A stretch of DNA of 64,000 nucleotides from Bacillus sp. FJAT-22090 (GCF_007676755.1 NZ_VEBK01000003.1:62001-126000); one strand, 5' to 3'; numbered from the stretch's first letter, positions 1 through 9,630 are shown. A program made the numbers and translations. The notes: generated from the sequence alone by a model not told the origin.

Positions 1-2
1 AA

Positions 3-461
3 CGTTTAGCACTTAGTATCCTAGTACCAGTTTTGGGAGGCTCTATAACTGGATGGTTAGCAAACCGAAACGCGCAGAGTAAATATAAAAAACTTAAACA
101 ACCTTCTTTTGCCCCTCCAGCCCCTATCTTTCCAATCGTTTGGACATCACTTTACACCATAATGGGTATAGCAAAATATCGAGCAGATGAAAAGACTAGT
201 CATAATAGAGAAAACACGAAGCCTATTCCCTTTTATGAATTACAACTTGGACTAAACTTTTTATGGTCATTCCTATTTTTTCGCTGGGGTTTGCGTGGAA
301 CAGCATTGATAGAAATGACTGCTCTGCTTGCATTGATAGCTTTAACTGCATATGAGTTTCAAAAAGTTGATAATACTGCCGGAGCACTTATGGTACCGTA
401 TATTGGTTGGGTTGCATTTGCACTTGGCCTTAATTACGCTGTATGGAAATTGAATAAATAA
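3..461 (+). CDS. TspO/MBR family membrane protein (5' end cut by window edge)
   Basis: The frame is open from the first readable codon at position 3, so the true start lies before the window; a TTG at 33 falls inside the first hydrophobic segment and is not a credible start. The visible 152 residues show the tryptophan-rich pattern of the TspO/peripheral benzodiazepine receptor family: FAPPAPIFPIVWTSLY near residue 40 and LNFLWSFLFF near residue 88, with four to five hydrophobic segments. Family members are small five-helix membrane proteins that bind tetrapyrroles and cholesterol-like ligands; the role in Bacillales is not settled. The gene ends at a strong bidirectional terminator shared with the convergent chemoreceptor gene. 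Confidence 0.85.
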   Translation, partial: RLALSILVPVLGGSITGWLANRNAQSKYKKLKQPSFAPPAPIFPIVWTSLYTIMGIAKYRADEKTSHNRENTKPIPFYELQLGLNFLWSFLFFRWGLRGTALIEMTALLALIALTAYEFQKVDNTAGALMVPYIGWVAFALGLNYAVWKLNK

Positions 462-498
462 TCCTTCGCCTTTTTAATTGTTACAGGTTAAGGATAAT

Positions 499-540
499 AA
501 AACAGAGTTCAAAACAATCTATTGTTTTAAACTCTGTTTT
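499..540. terminator. Bidirectional rho-independent terminator
   Basis: Two 20-nt arms (499-518 and 521-540) are reverse complements with one mismatch, and both outer ends are AAAA/TTTT. It lies between the convergent TspO and chemoreceptor genes and can serve both. Confidence 0.85.
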
Positions 541-545
541 ATTGT

Positions 546-1502
546 TTATTCTGTTTTTGTAGAAAACTCTTTTACTTTATCTATAGCATCTAGCAGTTTT
601 ACAGTGACTACTTCCGACTCATCAATATGATTTATCAGCACCTGGTTCGTATCATCAAACAATGCCGTAGTAGTTTGGAATTTATTAATTACGTCTTCGT
701 TGGATACTTTTTGATTTTTGATGTAATTTAATAATTCATTTACTTCACTTTGAACGTTTTTAATAATATGAAGTAATTCGTTTATTTGTTCAGATGTTTC
801 AGAACTTGTTTGAACTCCTTCATTTACCAGCCGCATATTATTTTGATTGTCTTCATAAGCCATTAAAATCTGTTCTTGTATTTTTTTTGTTAAATCAGCT
901 ATATCTGCAGTGCTTGCGTTTGTATTTTCAGCAAGTTTTCTTACCTCGTCAGCTACTACTGAAAACCCTTTTCCATGTTCTCCAGCTCGTGCAGCTTCAA
1001 TAGATGCATTTAATGCAAGAAGATTTGTCTGACTAGAAATGTCACTAATTACTTTTACAATTTCTTCTATCTGTTTTGAACGCTCACTAAGCTGATTCAT
1101 ACTAAACGAGGTTCTTCTCGACTGTTCCCCAAGGTTATCAATAAGTTTTTCTACTGCATTTACTGCCTGCTTACTTTTAACAGATAGTGTCACCATTTCG
1201 TCTGAAGAAGAAATCAAAGATTTTCCTTTTAAAAGCGCATGATCAGAAATATCATTCGATTTAATTGTACTTTCTTCTACTTTATTAAATTCTTCTAAAA
1301 TCTGACCGACCATTTTTCCTAAAACAGCATGTTGGCTATTTACTAAATCATGTTGATCAATCGTAGAAATTAACTCCTTGTGCAATTCATTTAAAAAAAT
1401 TTGAAAACTATTTTCCTTTTCATCTAATTTTGCATTCAGCTCATCTATTTTTTGTTTAAATTGCTCAATATCTTCTTTTCTAGATTTAAATGCAGTTAAC
1501 AT
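546..1502 (-). CDS. Soluble methyl-accepting chemotaxis protein
   Basis: This is a 318-residue chemoreceptor without any membrane segment. Residues about 1-60 form a charged coiled coil; the rest is an MCP signalling domain with the conserved hairpin tip ([19 protein letters not shown], then [16 protein letters not shown], about residues 155-195), the part that contacts CheA and CheW. The size and lack of transmembrane helices are like the cytoplasmic receptor YfmS of B. subtilis (established for that family); the N-terminal region has no recognisable ligand domain, so the input is unknown. It stands alone, reading away from the XRE-cupin gene and converging on tspO. Confidence 0.9.
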   Translation of the reverse strand: MLTAFKSRKEDIEQFKQKIDELNAKLDEKENSFQIFLNELHKELISTIDQHDLVNSQHAVLGKMVGQILEEFNKVEESTIKSNDISDHALLKGKSLISSSDEMVTLSVKSKQAVNAVEKLIDNLGEQSRRTSFSMNQLSERSKQIEEIVKVISDISSQTNLLALNASIEAARAGEHGKGFSVVADEVRKLAENTNASTADIADLTKKIQEQILMAYEDNQNNMRLVNEGVQTSSETSEQINELLHIIKNVQSEVNELLNYIKNQKVSNEDVINKFQTTTALFDDTNQVLINHIDESEVVTVKLLDAIDKVKEFSTKTE

Positions 1503-1660
1503 CGCTTACACTTCCCATTATTAAGTCATTTGACTAATACTTATACCACACTTTTACTAATTCTATTATAACAATTATTCACAATAAATTTACAAGACAT
1601 GATTAAAAAAGGTGAACTTTTCTATAATCACTTACAAACTAGTAAAAATAATAGTATTAT

Positions 1661-2263
1661 TTGAGTATCAATCAAAAGGAAATTAAACAGGGGGAGAGTA
1701 ACATTTACCTTCATCATATCGGTAAAAAAGTAAAAGAAGCCAGATTAAATAAATCTTTTACTCAACAAGAATTAGCAGAAAGATGCAATTTAACAAAGAG
1801 TCATATTTCAAAAATCGAGAATGGACAAGCAGCTCCAGCTGTCGCAACTCTCTCGAAGATTGCTCAAGAATTAAACGCACCCTTATCTTGGTTTCTAGAG
1901 GCAAATAACCAAAGTAAGTTATCTATCGTAAAGAACAATGAAAAAAAAGTTAAGCTTGGAAATAAAGAAATTGGTTATACGTATGAAGCGCTAGCAAATC
2001 GCGACCAGTTCAGCAAAATCGAGCCAGTCGTTGTTACTGTATTGCCTGAGGCAGACTTAGTAGAGCCCTTTACTCATGTAGAAGACGAATTTATATATAT
2101 TTTATCTGGATCAATAAATTTATATTATGATAGCGAATTACATTTTTTAGAACAAGGAGACAGCGCTTATTTTGAAGGAAGTGTGCCGCATATTTTTCTT
2201 TCAGCCGATAAAGATACAGAGGCAAAAGTTTTAACGTTATTTATCCAAGGAAATACACTTTAA
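1661..2263 (+). CDS. XRE-family regulator with C-terminal cupin domain
   Basis: The 200-residue protein has a helix-turn-helix of the XRE/Cro type at residues about 22-75 (TQQELAERCNLTKSHISKIE) and a small beta-barrel cupin sensor at about 130-195 (HVEDEFIYILSGS, then GDSAYFEGSVPH). XRE-cupin proteins are usually local repressors or activators of a neighbouring catabolic or transport operon, with the cupin binding a small ligand. It lies 254 bp before the HMG-CoA reductase gene on the same strand, so control of that operon is the natural inference. The start is uncertain: TTG at 1661 has no clear ribosome site, while GGGGAGAG at 1690-1697 points to a rare ATT start at 1703, which would still keep both domains. 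Confidence 0.85.
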   Translation: MSINQKEIKQGESNIYLHHIGKKVKEARLNKSFTQQELAERCNLTKSHISKIENGQAAPAVATLSKIAQELNAPLSWFLEANNQSKLSIVKNNEKKVKLGNKEIGYTYEALANRDQFSKIEPVVVTVLPEADLVEPFTHVEDEFIYILSGSINLYYDSELHFLEQGDSAYFEGSVPHIFLSADKDTEAKVLTLFIQGNTL

Positions 2264-2274
2264 TAATTCTATAT

Positions 2275-2330
2275 TGCTGATTTGATTTGTCTTTCCGGCC
2301 ATAAAAATCAGCAGTAGCTCCCCCTTTTTT
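2275..2330 (+). terminator. Weak possible terminator after the XRE-cupin gene
   Basis: Arms 2275-2283 and 2305-2313 pair perfectly (9 bp) around a long 21-nt loop, and a C5T6 run follows at 2320-2330. The long loop and the gap before the T run make this weak. Confidence 0.3.
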
Positions 2331-2432
2331 ACCTTCGTAGTATAAAAACTCCACTATGAAACATTCTCTTTCAAACCTTGTTACTATTGTTAAGGACTTA
2401 TTATATTCTGAATAAATTCTATATTAAGTATT

Positions 2433-2455
2433 TACAACTAATAATAATTATTGTA
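2433..2455. promoter_or_regulatory. Imperfect AT-rich palindrome upstream of mvaA (candidate operator)
   Basis: A 23-nt sequence starting TACAA and ending TTGTA pairs at 8 of 11 positions. It lies about 60 bp before the mvaA start, where the XRE-cupin regulator could act. It also resembles a PerR-type box; in DNA this AT-rich the match may be chance. Confidence 0.25.
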
Positions 2456-2517
2456 CCTTTGTGTAATAGCATTCAACAAAGTTGAATTATATTATACAAA
2501 AACAAGGGGTGTACTTT

Positions 2518-3786
2518 ATGACTAACTCAAAAGTTTCAGGTTTTTATCGCTTATCTACAAAAGAAAGGTTTGATATTGTTACAAAGGGATGCGGTTTAAC
2601 AGAAAATGAAATAAATATTCTTTCTGGAGAACAGCCGCTTTCTATGGATCTTGCAGATTCTATGATTGAAAATGTCATAGGTCAGATTGGGATTCCAGTT
2701 GGAATTGCTACCAACTTTAAAATAAATGGAAAAGATATTTTCATTCCTATGGCTACGGAAGAGCCTTCTGTTGTGGCTGCAGCTAGTAACGCGGCAAAAG
2801 CAACGTACGAGCTTGGTGGATTTTTTACTTCCATGAGTGGAACAATCATGCGCGGGCAAATTCAAGTACTAAATGTCGCGGATCCTTACGCAGCAAGAGC
2901 AAAGATATTTGAACATAAAGAAGAGATTTTAGAATATTGTAATGAAAAAGACCCTACGTTAGTTTCTTTAGGTGGAGGGGCAAAAGATTTAGAGGTTAAT
3001 ATTATCCCTACTACAAATCAGATCATGCTTGTTATTCATCTTATTGTTGATACAAAAGATGCAATGGGAGCAAATGCGGTCAATACGATGGCAGAAGCAG
3101 TTACTCCAACTATTGAAACGATTACAGGCGGAAAGGTTGTACTTCGAATCATTTCTAATCTTGCAGATCGACGATTAGTTCGTGCCAGAGCCGTATTTTC
3201 AACTGAGGCACTTGGTGGGAAAGAAGTAGTCGAAAACATTGTAAGCGCTTTCGAATTTGCAGACTTCGATCCATATCGTGCTGCTACTCATAATAAAGGA
3301 ATTATGAATGGAATTTCAGCTGTAGTATTGGCAACTGGAAATGACACGCGTGCAGTAGAAGCAGGTGCTCATGCTTATGCGTCTATTTCTGGTCATTATA
3401 AATCTTTAACTAAGTGGGAAATTAATGTAGACGGTAATTTATCAGGATCAATTGAACTTCCTATGGCGGTCGGTATCGTCGGTGGTGCAACTAAAACACA
3501 TCCTGTAGCACAAGCAGCTCTTAAAATAATGGGAGTTAGCTCCGCAGAAGAACTTGCGGGTAGTATAGCTGCAGCAGGTTTGGCACAAAATGCGGCAGCT
3601 TTACGCGCTTTATCTGCGGAAGGAATTCAAAGAGGTCATATGTCTCTTCATGCAAGAAATTTAGCAGTAATGGCTGGTGCAACTAAGTCCGACATAGACA
3701 AAATAGTGGCACAAGCTATAAAAGAAAAAGACCTTAGATACGATCGTATTCTAGAGATTACTAAAGCTATTCAAAGAGGTGAATAA
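2518..3786 (+). CDS. mvaA: Hydroxymethylglutaryl-CoA reductase, class II (degradative type)
   Basis: A 422-residue class II HMG-CoA reductase. Visible signatures: ENVIG (residues 51-55, substrate site), EEPS with the catalytic Glu (81-82), DAMGAN (181-186, nucleotide site), HNKG with catalytic Lys260, GND with Asp276, GGATKTHP (322-329) and GHMSLHAR with catalytic His374; Lys, Asp and His have the same spacing as in the Pseudomonas mevalonii enzyme. The reaction interconverts mevalonate plus CoA and HMG-CoA. Start ATG 2518 follows AAGGGGTG; an in-frame TTG at 2482 lacks a ribosome site. The next gene begins one base after its stop and is transporter-like, which suggests mevalonate use rather than synthesis, since Bacillales of this type normally make isoprenoids by the MEP route. 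No HMG-CoA lyase gene is in the window. Confidence 0.93.
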   Translation: MTNSKVSGFYRLSTKERFDIVTKGCGLTENEINILSGEQPLSMDLADSMIENVIGQIGIPVGIATNFKINGKDIFIPMATEEPSVVAAASNAAKATYELGGFFTSMSGTIMRGQIQVLNVADPYAARAKIFEHKEEILEYCNEKDPTLVSLGGGAKDLEVNIIPTTNQIMLVIHLIVDTKDAMGANAVNTMAEAVTPTIETITGGKVVLRIISNLADRRLVRARAVFSTEALGGKEVVENIVSAFEFADFDPYRAATHNKGIMNGISAVVLATGNDTRAVEAGAHAYASISGHYKSLTKWEINVDGNLSGSIELPMAVGIVGGATKTHPVAQAALKIMGVSSAEELAGSIAAAGLAQNAAALRALSAEGIQRGHMSLHARNLAVMAGATKSDIDKIVAQAIKEKDLRYDRILEITKAIQRGE

Positions 3787-3787
3787 G

Positions 3788-4243
3788 ATGTCGAAAAAAC
3801 CTGAATCATCATCAGCTGATTTGAACAATTATTCTAAAAAGAAAAAAACATACTTAGAAATTCTAGGAGATACTATTTTACCGAATCAGCTGCTACTGGC
3901 AATTCTATTAAGCGTAGCCATTAGTTTAGGAGGTTACAATATTGGCCTTTGGCTACTCCCTTCTATTGCGAGTGAAGGTATGGTAGCTTCCTATTCCTTA
4001 CTGATCGGTATCTTAGGAAGTGTCATTTCCCTAGTTATTTGTTCTATTATATTTAAACCTAAGCGAATCTTAATTGAAGAAGAAACTTCTTCTGAAAGTA
4101 TGAAACAGGTTTTTGAGGATTTACAATTGAATCCTGTAGAGGAATTAGAATTGATCGAAAACGATCCAATTACTAAAAAAGAATTGGAAGAGTTAGGTGT
4201 ACTAAATAGTTTTAGAGAACTTGGAGGTGAGCACAAGCAATGA
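3788..4243 (+). CDS. Small two-helix membrane protein in the TctB position
   Basis: This 151-residue protein has a lysine-rich N-terminus, two hydrophobic segments (about residues 32-55 and 65-90) and an acidic C-terminal tail. I do not recognise it by sequence. Its place, between mvaA and a TctA-like permease whose start overlaps its stop by 4 nt, is that of TctB, the small membrane subunit of tripartite tricarboxylate transporters, but TctB usually has four helices. Start ATG 3788 is placed 5 nt after GAGGTGA, which itself overlaps the mvaA stop, so translation is probably coupled. A GTG at 3779 is less likely. Confidence 0.75.
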   Translation: MSKKPESSSADLNNYSKKKKTYLEILGDTILPNQLLLAILLSVAISLGGYNIGLWLLPSIASEGMVASYSLLIGILGSVISLVICSIIFKPKRILIEEETSSESMKQVFEDLQLNPVEELELIENDPITKKELEELGVLNSFRELGGEHKQ

Positions 4244-5595
4244 GTTTACTAATCACAGCTATTTTATTTGCATTAATTGGAGCAATCGTTTTTTCTTTAA
4301 TTGGTCTAATCTCTGGTACCGATGAGACAGCCATTATGGTTCCCCTTACTTTGTTAGTTATTTTATTGGGAGCACCACCAGCCGCTGTCTTTGCATTTTT
4401 CATGGCGGCAGTTTTAGCAAAACATCTCACTCACGCTGTCCCTACTGCTTTAATGGGTATTCCTGGTGATACAACTGCCGTTCCATTAATCGATCATGCT
4501 ACTACTCTAAGAAGAATGGGGATGCCTCATATTGCCCTAAGAAAAATGATATCTGGAGGTATCATTGGAGCATTTATTGCTTTGCCTACTGCAGTGCTTT
4601 TGGGACAATTTCTAGGACAGTTTGCTGACTTCTTTAAATCTTCCACTGGAATTATCTTTACACTTGCTGCAATACTAATCGCCTTTTTCTCTAAAGGTAA
4701 ATGGGTAAGCGTTTTAATGATTATTCCTTTTGCATTCTTTATTAAAAGCCTAGATTTAATGAGCTTTAATATTTTGGACAAGCATTTATCTATTAGCTTC
4801 TTTTTAGGAATTGCAATCGGTCCAATTTTTTGTGATATATTATTTGCTACTTCCTCTAGTGGGAGAAAAACTATTGAAAGAGATCAACCAAAAGAATATC
4901 ATTTGGCACCTGAAACTAAATCTTGGAAAGGATATTTTCCTAATCCTTTTAAAATATTGACAGGCAGACAGCAACTATTTACTTCAATCACTACGTTTAT
5001 CTCATCGCTTACATTTGTTTTCAGCCCTGTTGGTATGACTTCTCTTATGGGAGAAATCGTAGGATCACGAACAAAAGGAGCTTATAAGAAATCTACTACG
5101 AGCTTAGCAGTGATGAATGGTGTAACTGAGTCTACATATATCGCAGAAGTTATTATTCCTTTAATCGCTTTTGGTATTCCTTTGAGTCCTGTGGCTTTAG
5201 GTCCCGGTTCACCATTGTTTAATGCACCACCAGTTTTTTCTGTAGATCCTATTAATAACCTACATACCTATCTAACTTCATGGGAGTTTTTTCTGTATGG
5301 AGCTATCGGGCTTGTTGTAGCTGCCCTAATCGCCTACCCTTTCTCTATGAACTACGCAAGAAAAGCTTCTGTTTTAGTTATGAAGTTTATTAGTCAAGAA
5401 GCCATCGTAGCCATGTTCATCGGTCTTGCTTGCTTACTTGCCTTCCACGAAGCACAGCTTGCCGGGATTGTCCTAACGTTTACAGTGGCCGCTGTTGGAG
5501 GTCTTTTGAATCGTATTCTTGGAATCGGTGCAGGAGTTCAGTTTATGATTTTCTACGCTTCTACTTGGATTATGATGACATTATTCGGTATTTAA
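4240..5595 (+). CDS. Tripartite tricarboxylate transporter TctA-like permease
   Basis: A 451-residue, very hydrophobic protein with about 10-12 membrane segments. The N-terminal stretch with GLISGTDETAIMVPLTLL, the ALMGIPGDTTAVPLIDHA block near residue 70 and the later GVTESTYIAEVIIPLIAFGI block are the repeated glycine/proline-rich motifs of the TctA family, which imports carboxylates using an ion gradient. TctA is normally about 500 residues and works with a TctC extracytoplasmic binding protein; none is encoded next to it here. It overlaps the preceding small membrane gene by 4 nt and closes the operon before a terminator. With HMG-CoA reductase as operon partner, mevalonate or a related hydroxy acid is the inferred substrate. 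Confidence 0.85.
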   Translation: MSLLITAILFALIGAIVFSLIGLISGTDETAIMVPLTLLVILLGAPPAAVFAFFMAAVLAKHLTHAVPTALMGIPGDTTAVPLIDHATTLRRMGMPHIALRKMISGGIIGAFIALPTAVLLGQFLGQFADFFKSSTGIIFTLAAILIAFFSKGKWVSVLMIIPFAFFIKSLDLMSFNILDKHLSISFFLGIAIGPIFCDILFATSSSGRKTIERDQPKEYHLAPETKSWKGYFPNPFKILTGRQQLFTSITTFISSLTFVFSPVGMTSLMGEIVGSRTKGAYKKSTTSLAVMNGVTESTYIAEVIIPLIAFGIPLSPVALGPGSPLFNAPPVFSVDPINNLHTYLTSWEFFLYGAIGLVVAALIAYPFSMNYARKASVLVMKFISQEAIVAMFIGLACLLAFHEAQLAGIVLTFTVAAVGGLLNRILGIGAGVQFMIFYASTWIMMTLFGI

Positions 5596-5635
5596 TAGAA
5601 TTTCCAGGAAATCATTTCAAGAGAATATTTCATGT

Positions 5636-5670
5636 ATACTCAGTCATCGTTCTAGGCTGAGTATTTTTTT
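5636..5670 (+). terminator. Rho-independent terminator of the mvaA-tct operon
   Basis: Arms ATACTCAG (5636-5643) and CTGAGTAT (5657-5664) pair perfectly and run into seven Ts. Confidence 0.75.
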
Positions 5671-5845
5671 ATTTAGAACGTTCCAATATATTACTAACAT
5701 GTTTTTCCTATTTGTTTAAAACTTTGTATTCACTACTCTATAATCATATTTTCACAGCAAGATTCCCATTCCTCACTACTTCCCTCCTGTTTTTGTTTTA
5801 ATCTTTCTAATTTTACAATATCTCATCAATTTACTAATTTTCTTT

Positions 5846-5854
5846 TGCTATAAT
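5846..5854 (+). promoter_or_regulatory. Extended -10 promoter element before the nuclease gene
   Basis: TGCTATAAT is a perfect extended -10 sequence 40 bp before the start codon. No good -35 is visible, which is typical of extended -10 promoters. The rest of 5671-5845 shows nothing I can name. Confidence 0.5.
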
Positions 5855-5893
5855 CTATGAGCAACACAAAACAAATTTCGAGGAGTGAATTGG

Positions 5894-8800
5894 ATGACCA
5901 AGAAAAGTATTTGGATTTATGCTTTCAGTAAAGTAGCACTATCTTTCTTGTTAGTATTATCCATGTTTGTACCTTTTATCATCGCACCAAAAGCGCAAGC
6001 TGCAGAACCAATTTCAGTTGGCGAAGCTATTGCAAATAATTCGGGAGTTGCAACTGTAAAAGGTTTCATAGTAGGAACTGCAAGCTCCGGTACCTCTTAC
6101 GATCAAGAAGCACCTTTTTCAGTAGCTACAAATATAGGCCTTGCAGATTCTCCAAATGAGACGGATGCATCTAAAATTTTACCGGTTCAATTACCGACCG
6201 GTTCAGTACGCGCTGGTTTGAACTTAGTGGACAACCCCACTCTTTTCAAAGGTGAAGTAACCATCACTGGCTCACTTTCCGCTTATTTCAGCGTTCCAGG
6301 TTTAAGAAGTGCAAGTGCATTTACGATTATTTCCAATGGAGAAGAACCAACACCTCCTAATATAGAAGAGTTAGAAAATATTGCTGCGGCTCGTGCTATA
6401 ACGGATGTAAATAAATTAGTGAAAGTACAAGGAACAGTAACAACAGGCACTGGTTTTTGGGGAGGAAAAGCTTTCTACATTCAAGATGAAACTGCGGGAA
6501 TATACGTTTTTGCTACTTCAGCAGACGTAAATCCTGGTGACATGGTTGAACTAGAAGGAAAAGTAAGTCCCTACAGTGGAGAACTTCAAATCCAACCGAC
6601 TAACATCACAAAAATCTCTACGGGTAATACATTGCCATCAGCCCAAGAAATTACACCCGTTGGAGTAAATGAAGAGACACAAGGTGAACGTATTCAATTG
6701 AACAATGTCACCATCTCTAATTTAGTAAAGACAAATGATTTCGGAACATTTGAATTCACTGCAACCCATGAAAATGGAGAGTCTGTCCTTATTCGTAATG
6801 ATAACCGAAATGGATTAGACTACGATACATTCTTGAAGAAGTATAAAGAGGGAGATTTAATCCATCTCTCTGGTATTTCTTCCAAATTCAACACAATCTA
6901 TCAAGTAAAAACTCTTGGTTTAGAAAGCTTTGACTTAGTAAACAAGCCCGCTGTTTATACAGACATAACTCCTGGAACAGTAACTGAAGGAACAGCGATT
7001 TCATTAGTTACACCAATTGAAGGTGCAACTATCTACTACACGATTGATGGAACTACACCTACTGAGGCAAGTAAAAAATATTCAACACCAATTGTGCTGA
7101 CGACAAACACAACTATCAAAGCAATTGCGGTAAGCGACACTACTTCTGATGTCTTTACTTTCACATACAACGTATTGAAATCAAATGACCTTGCGATACG
7201 TGACATACAAGGAAAAGGTCATTTCTCCGATTACGAAGGTGCGACCGTACAAAATATCACAGGTGTCGTGACGTACTTGTATAACTCAGCAAACTTTGTC
7301 ATTCAAGATATTAACCCGGATGAAGATAATACAACTTCAGAAGCAATCATTGTAAATAAAGCTTCCAACGGATTTAAAGTGGGTGATTTAGTAACAGTTG
7401 CAGGTACAGTGGAGGAATGGTATTACGAAGGCTATTCAGATATGAAGGCAAATGATTTACCAATCACAAGAATTCGCTCGACAACTGCTACAAAAACTGG
7501 AACTGCAACACTTCCTGCTCCTTTAGTAATCGGGGAGGACATTTTCCCACCAACTGAACTAATCGACAATGATAAATTAACCTCATTTGATCCGCAAGAA
7601 GATGGTATTGATTTCTGGGAATCTGTTGAATTAATGCGACTCGCTATTCCAAATGCAAAAGTAGTCGGGCCTCAACAATATGGAGAGGTTGTGGTAGTGG
7701 CAGGCAATTCTACCCATACAGAATTCAACGTGCTAGGTGGGATTAATATTTCACCAAATGACTACAATCCTGAAAGAATATTAGTAGATGTTGATAATGA
7801 AAACTATGATGCAAAATCTGGAGACTTTTATACAGGGGATATCGTTGGTGTAATGGGCTTTGGCTTCGGAAATTTCAAGCTTTGGACAGAACAAGCTTCC
7901 CTTCCACCAATTACTCGCATAGAGAAACCGGTTGTAATTACAGATATTAAACCTAGTAAGGATAAACTGACAGTAGCATCATACAATGTTGAAAACTTCT
8001 CAACAAATAAAGAAAATACACCAGATGAAAAAGTAGTAAGAATTGCGAAGTCATTTGTGGAGAATATGAAATCTCCAGATATTATTACATTAGTTGAAGT
8101 TCAAGATAATGACGGACCAACTGCTTCTGGAAACACGGATGCTTCGGCAAGTTATGAACGCCTGATTGCTGCAATTGTCTCAGCAGGCGGTCCTGTATAC
8201 AAATGGACAGATATTGCCCCTGAATACGATCAAGATGGAGGACAACCAGGAGGAAATATTAGGGTTGGTTATCTGTATAATCCAGAACGCGTCACTTTGG
8301 TAGAAGGAACAAAAGGCAGCTCAACCGAGAAAGTAGCGTGGGATGCGCATGGCAACTTAACTTTAAATCCAGGCCGTATTCTTGACTTACCACAAGCTAA
8401 CACGCGTAAACCTCTTGCTGCTCAATTTGACTTCCAAGGGGAAAAAGTCGTCGTTATAGGAGCACATTTGAATTCCAAAGGTGGAGATCAGCCTTTATTT
8501 GGGAAACATCAACCACCTTTCTTAGGTTCAGAAGCTGAACGAATTGAGTTAGCAACGATGATAAATAACTTCATCAAGGCTGGTCAAGTAAAAGATCCAG
8601 ATTTAAAAGTAATCGTCGCTGGTGATATGAACGATTTCGAGTTCACTCCAACACTCGCAGCACTTAAAGGTGGAATATTAACTAATATGGTTGAAAAAGT
8701 ACCTGTTAGTGAACGTTTTTCTTATTACTATCAAGGGAACAACCAAGTTTTAGATCATATTTTAGTGACGAATAACTTAGCAGATACAACGGCTGTAGAT

Positions 8801-9622
8801 ATGATTCATATTAACGCGAACTACATGGATATTCACGGACGTGCATCTGATCATGATCCAGTTTTAGTCCAAGTGGAATTTAAAGAACAAGAAACCTACA
8901 CTCTAAAAGCCGATAAAACATCTATAGAATTAGAAGCTGGTCAAACGGAGCAAATTAAATTAACAGAAGTCACTACAAAACAAGACGGTACTACTACAAC
9001 GAAAGACGTAACAACAGAAGCAACTTATAGTAGCTTTGATTCGAAAATCGTTTCTGTTGCAAAAGGTGTCATTATTGCAAAGTCAGATGGCAAAACAGCA
9101 ATAACTGCAACATATGGCGATAATACAGTAACGATTAATGTCACTGTTCAGTCTGTCAAACCTGGAGAAGCAGTAATTACCGCAGATGAAATAGATACTT
9201 CTAAATCTATCATTACAGTTGATGGTTCTGTGCTGCATGACGCAGGAAATATATATATTCGTTTCACAAATACAGCAACCAAGAAAATCGACTTAGCTAA
9301 CAAAGATGTTGAAATAAACCTTGTAACGGGCACATTCACTATCACTGCAAATAACTTCAATGTACTTTCTAAGAGTGGAGAATTTACACTTCACCTAAAT
9401 TACCATGTGCCACCAGGTCTATTGAAGGAAAAGAATAAGGATAAAATAAAAGATAATCTGAAATTGAAAGACTTAGCTTTCTTAGATAGCAATCAAAAGC
9501 AAATAACTACAGGATTTAAAGATTATTTTATTATTATTACAGAAGGCAAGAAACCTACAGTGGAAGGTGCTTATTACGATGCTAAATCAAAGAAATGGAA
9601 ATTCGAGAAAATGAGTAAATAA
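5894..9622 (+). CDS. Secreted multidomain endonuclease/exonuclease/phosphatase-family nuclease
   Basis: The 1242-residue protein has a Sec signal peptide (cleavage near AQA-AEP, residue 36). Then come OB-fold-like nucleic acid binding modules (about 38-145, 155-240, 250-345), a chitobiase C-terminal-like beta module (about 352-425), more OB-like sequence (about 430-680), the catalytic EEP nuclease domain (about 690-995), a Big_2 Ig-like domain (about 1001-1085) and an unnamed C-terminal domain. Nuclease signatures are SYNVENF, LVEVQDNDG, VAGDMNDFE and SDHDPV, carrying the metal-binding Asn, Glu, Asp and His of the fold. No LPXTG, SLH or transmembrane anchor is seen, so it is probably released or loosely wall-bound. 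ATG 5894 follows AGGAG. Likely role: extracellular DNA breakdown for phosphate or nucleoside supply, as for YhcR/ExeM-type nucleases. Confidence 0.9.
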   Translation: MTKKSIWIYAFSKVALSFLLVLSMFVPFIIAPKAQAAEPISVGEAIANNSGVATVKGFIVGTASSGTSYDQEAPFSVATNIGLADSPNETDASKILPVQLPTGSVRAGLNLVDNPTLFKGEVTITGSLSAYFSVPGLRSASAFTIISNGEEPTPPNIEELENIAAARAITDVNKLVKVQGTVTTGTGFWGGKAFYIQDETAGIYVFATSADVNPGDMVELEGKVSPYSGELQIQPTNITKISTGNTLPSAQEITPVGVNEETQGERIQLNNVTISNLVKTNDFGTFEFTATHENGESVLIRNDNRNGLDYDTFLKKYKEGDLIHLSGISSKFNTIYQVKTLGLESFDLVNKPAVYTDITPGTVTEGTAISLVTPIEGATIYYTIDGTTPTEASKKYSTPIVLTTNTTIKAIAVSDTTSDVFTFTYNVLKSNDLAIRDIQGKGHFSDYEGATVQNITGVVTYLYNSANFVIQDINPDEDNTTSEAIIVNKASNGFKVGDLVTVAGTVEEWYYEGYSDMKANDLPITRIRSTTATKTGTATLPAPLVIGEDIFPPTELIDNDKLTSFDPQEDGIDFWESVELMRLAIPNAKVVGPQQYGEVVVVAGNSTHTEFNVLGGINISPNDYNPERILVDVDNENYDAKSGDFYTGDIVGVMGFGFGNFKLWTEQASLPPITRIEKPVVITDIKPSKDKLTVASYNVENFSTNKENTPDEKVVRIAKSFVENMKSPDIITLVEVQDNDGPTASGNTDASASYERLIAAIVSAGGPVYKWTDIAPEYDQDGGQPGGNIRVGYLYNPERVTLVEGTKGSSTEKVAWDAHGNLTLNPGRILDLPQANTRKPLAAQFDFQGEKVVVIGAHLNSKGGDQPLFGKHQPPFLGSEAERIELATMINNFIKAGQVKDPDLKVIVAGDMNDFEFTPTLAALKGGILTNMVEKVPVSERFSYYYQGNNQVLDHILVTNNLADTTAVDMIHINANYMDIHGRASDHDPVLVQVEFKEQETYTLKADKTSIELEAGQTEQIKLTEVTTKQDGTTTTKDVTTEATYSSFDSKIVSVAKGVIIAKSDGKTAITATYGDNTVTINVTVQSVKPGEAVITADEIDTSKSIITVDGSVLHDAGNIYIRFTNTATKKIDLANKDVEINLVTGTFTITANNFNVLSKSGEFTLHLNYHVPPGLLKEKNKDKIKDNLKLKDLAFLDSNQKQITTGFKDYFIIITEGKKPTVEGAYYDAKSKKWKFEKMSK

Positions 9623-9630
9623 CCAATTAT

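Noticed and set aside
5430-5660. Frame overlapping the end of the TctA-like gene
   Set aside because: Cysteine- and arginine-rich shadow of the permease gene without a ribosome site.
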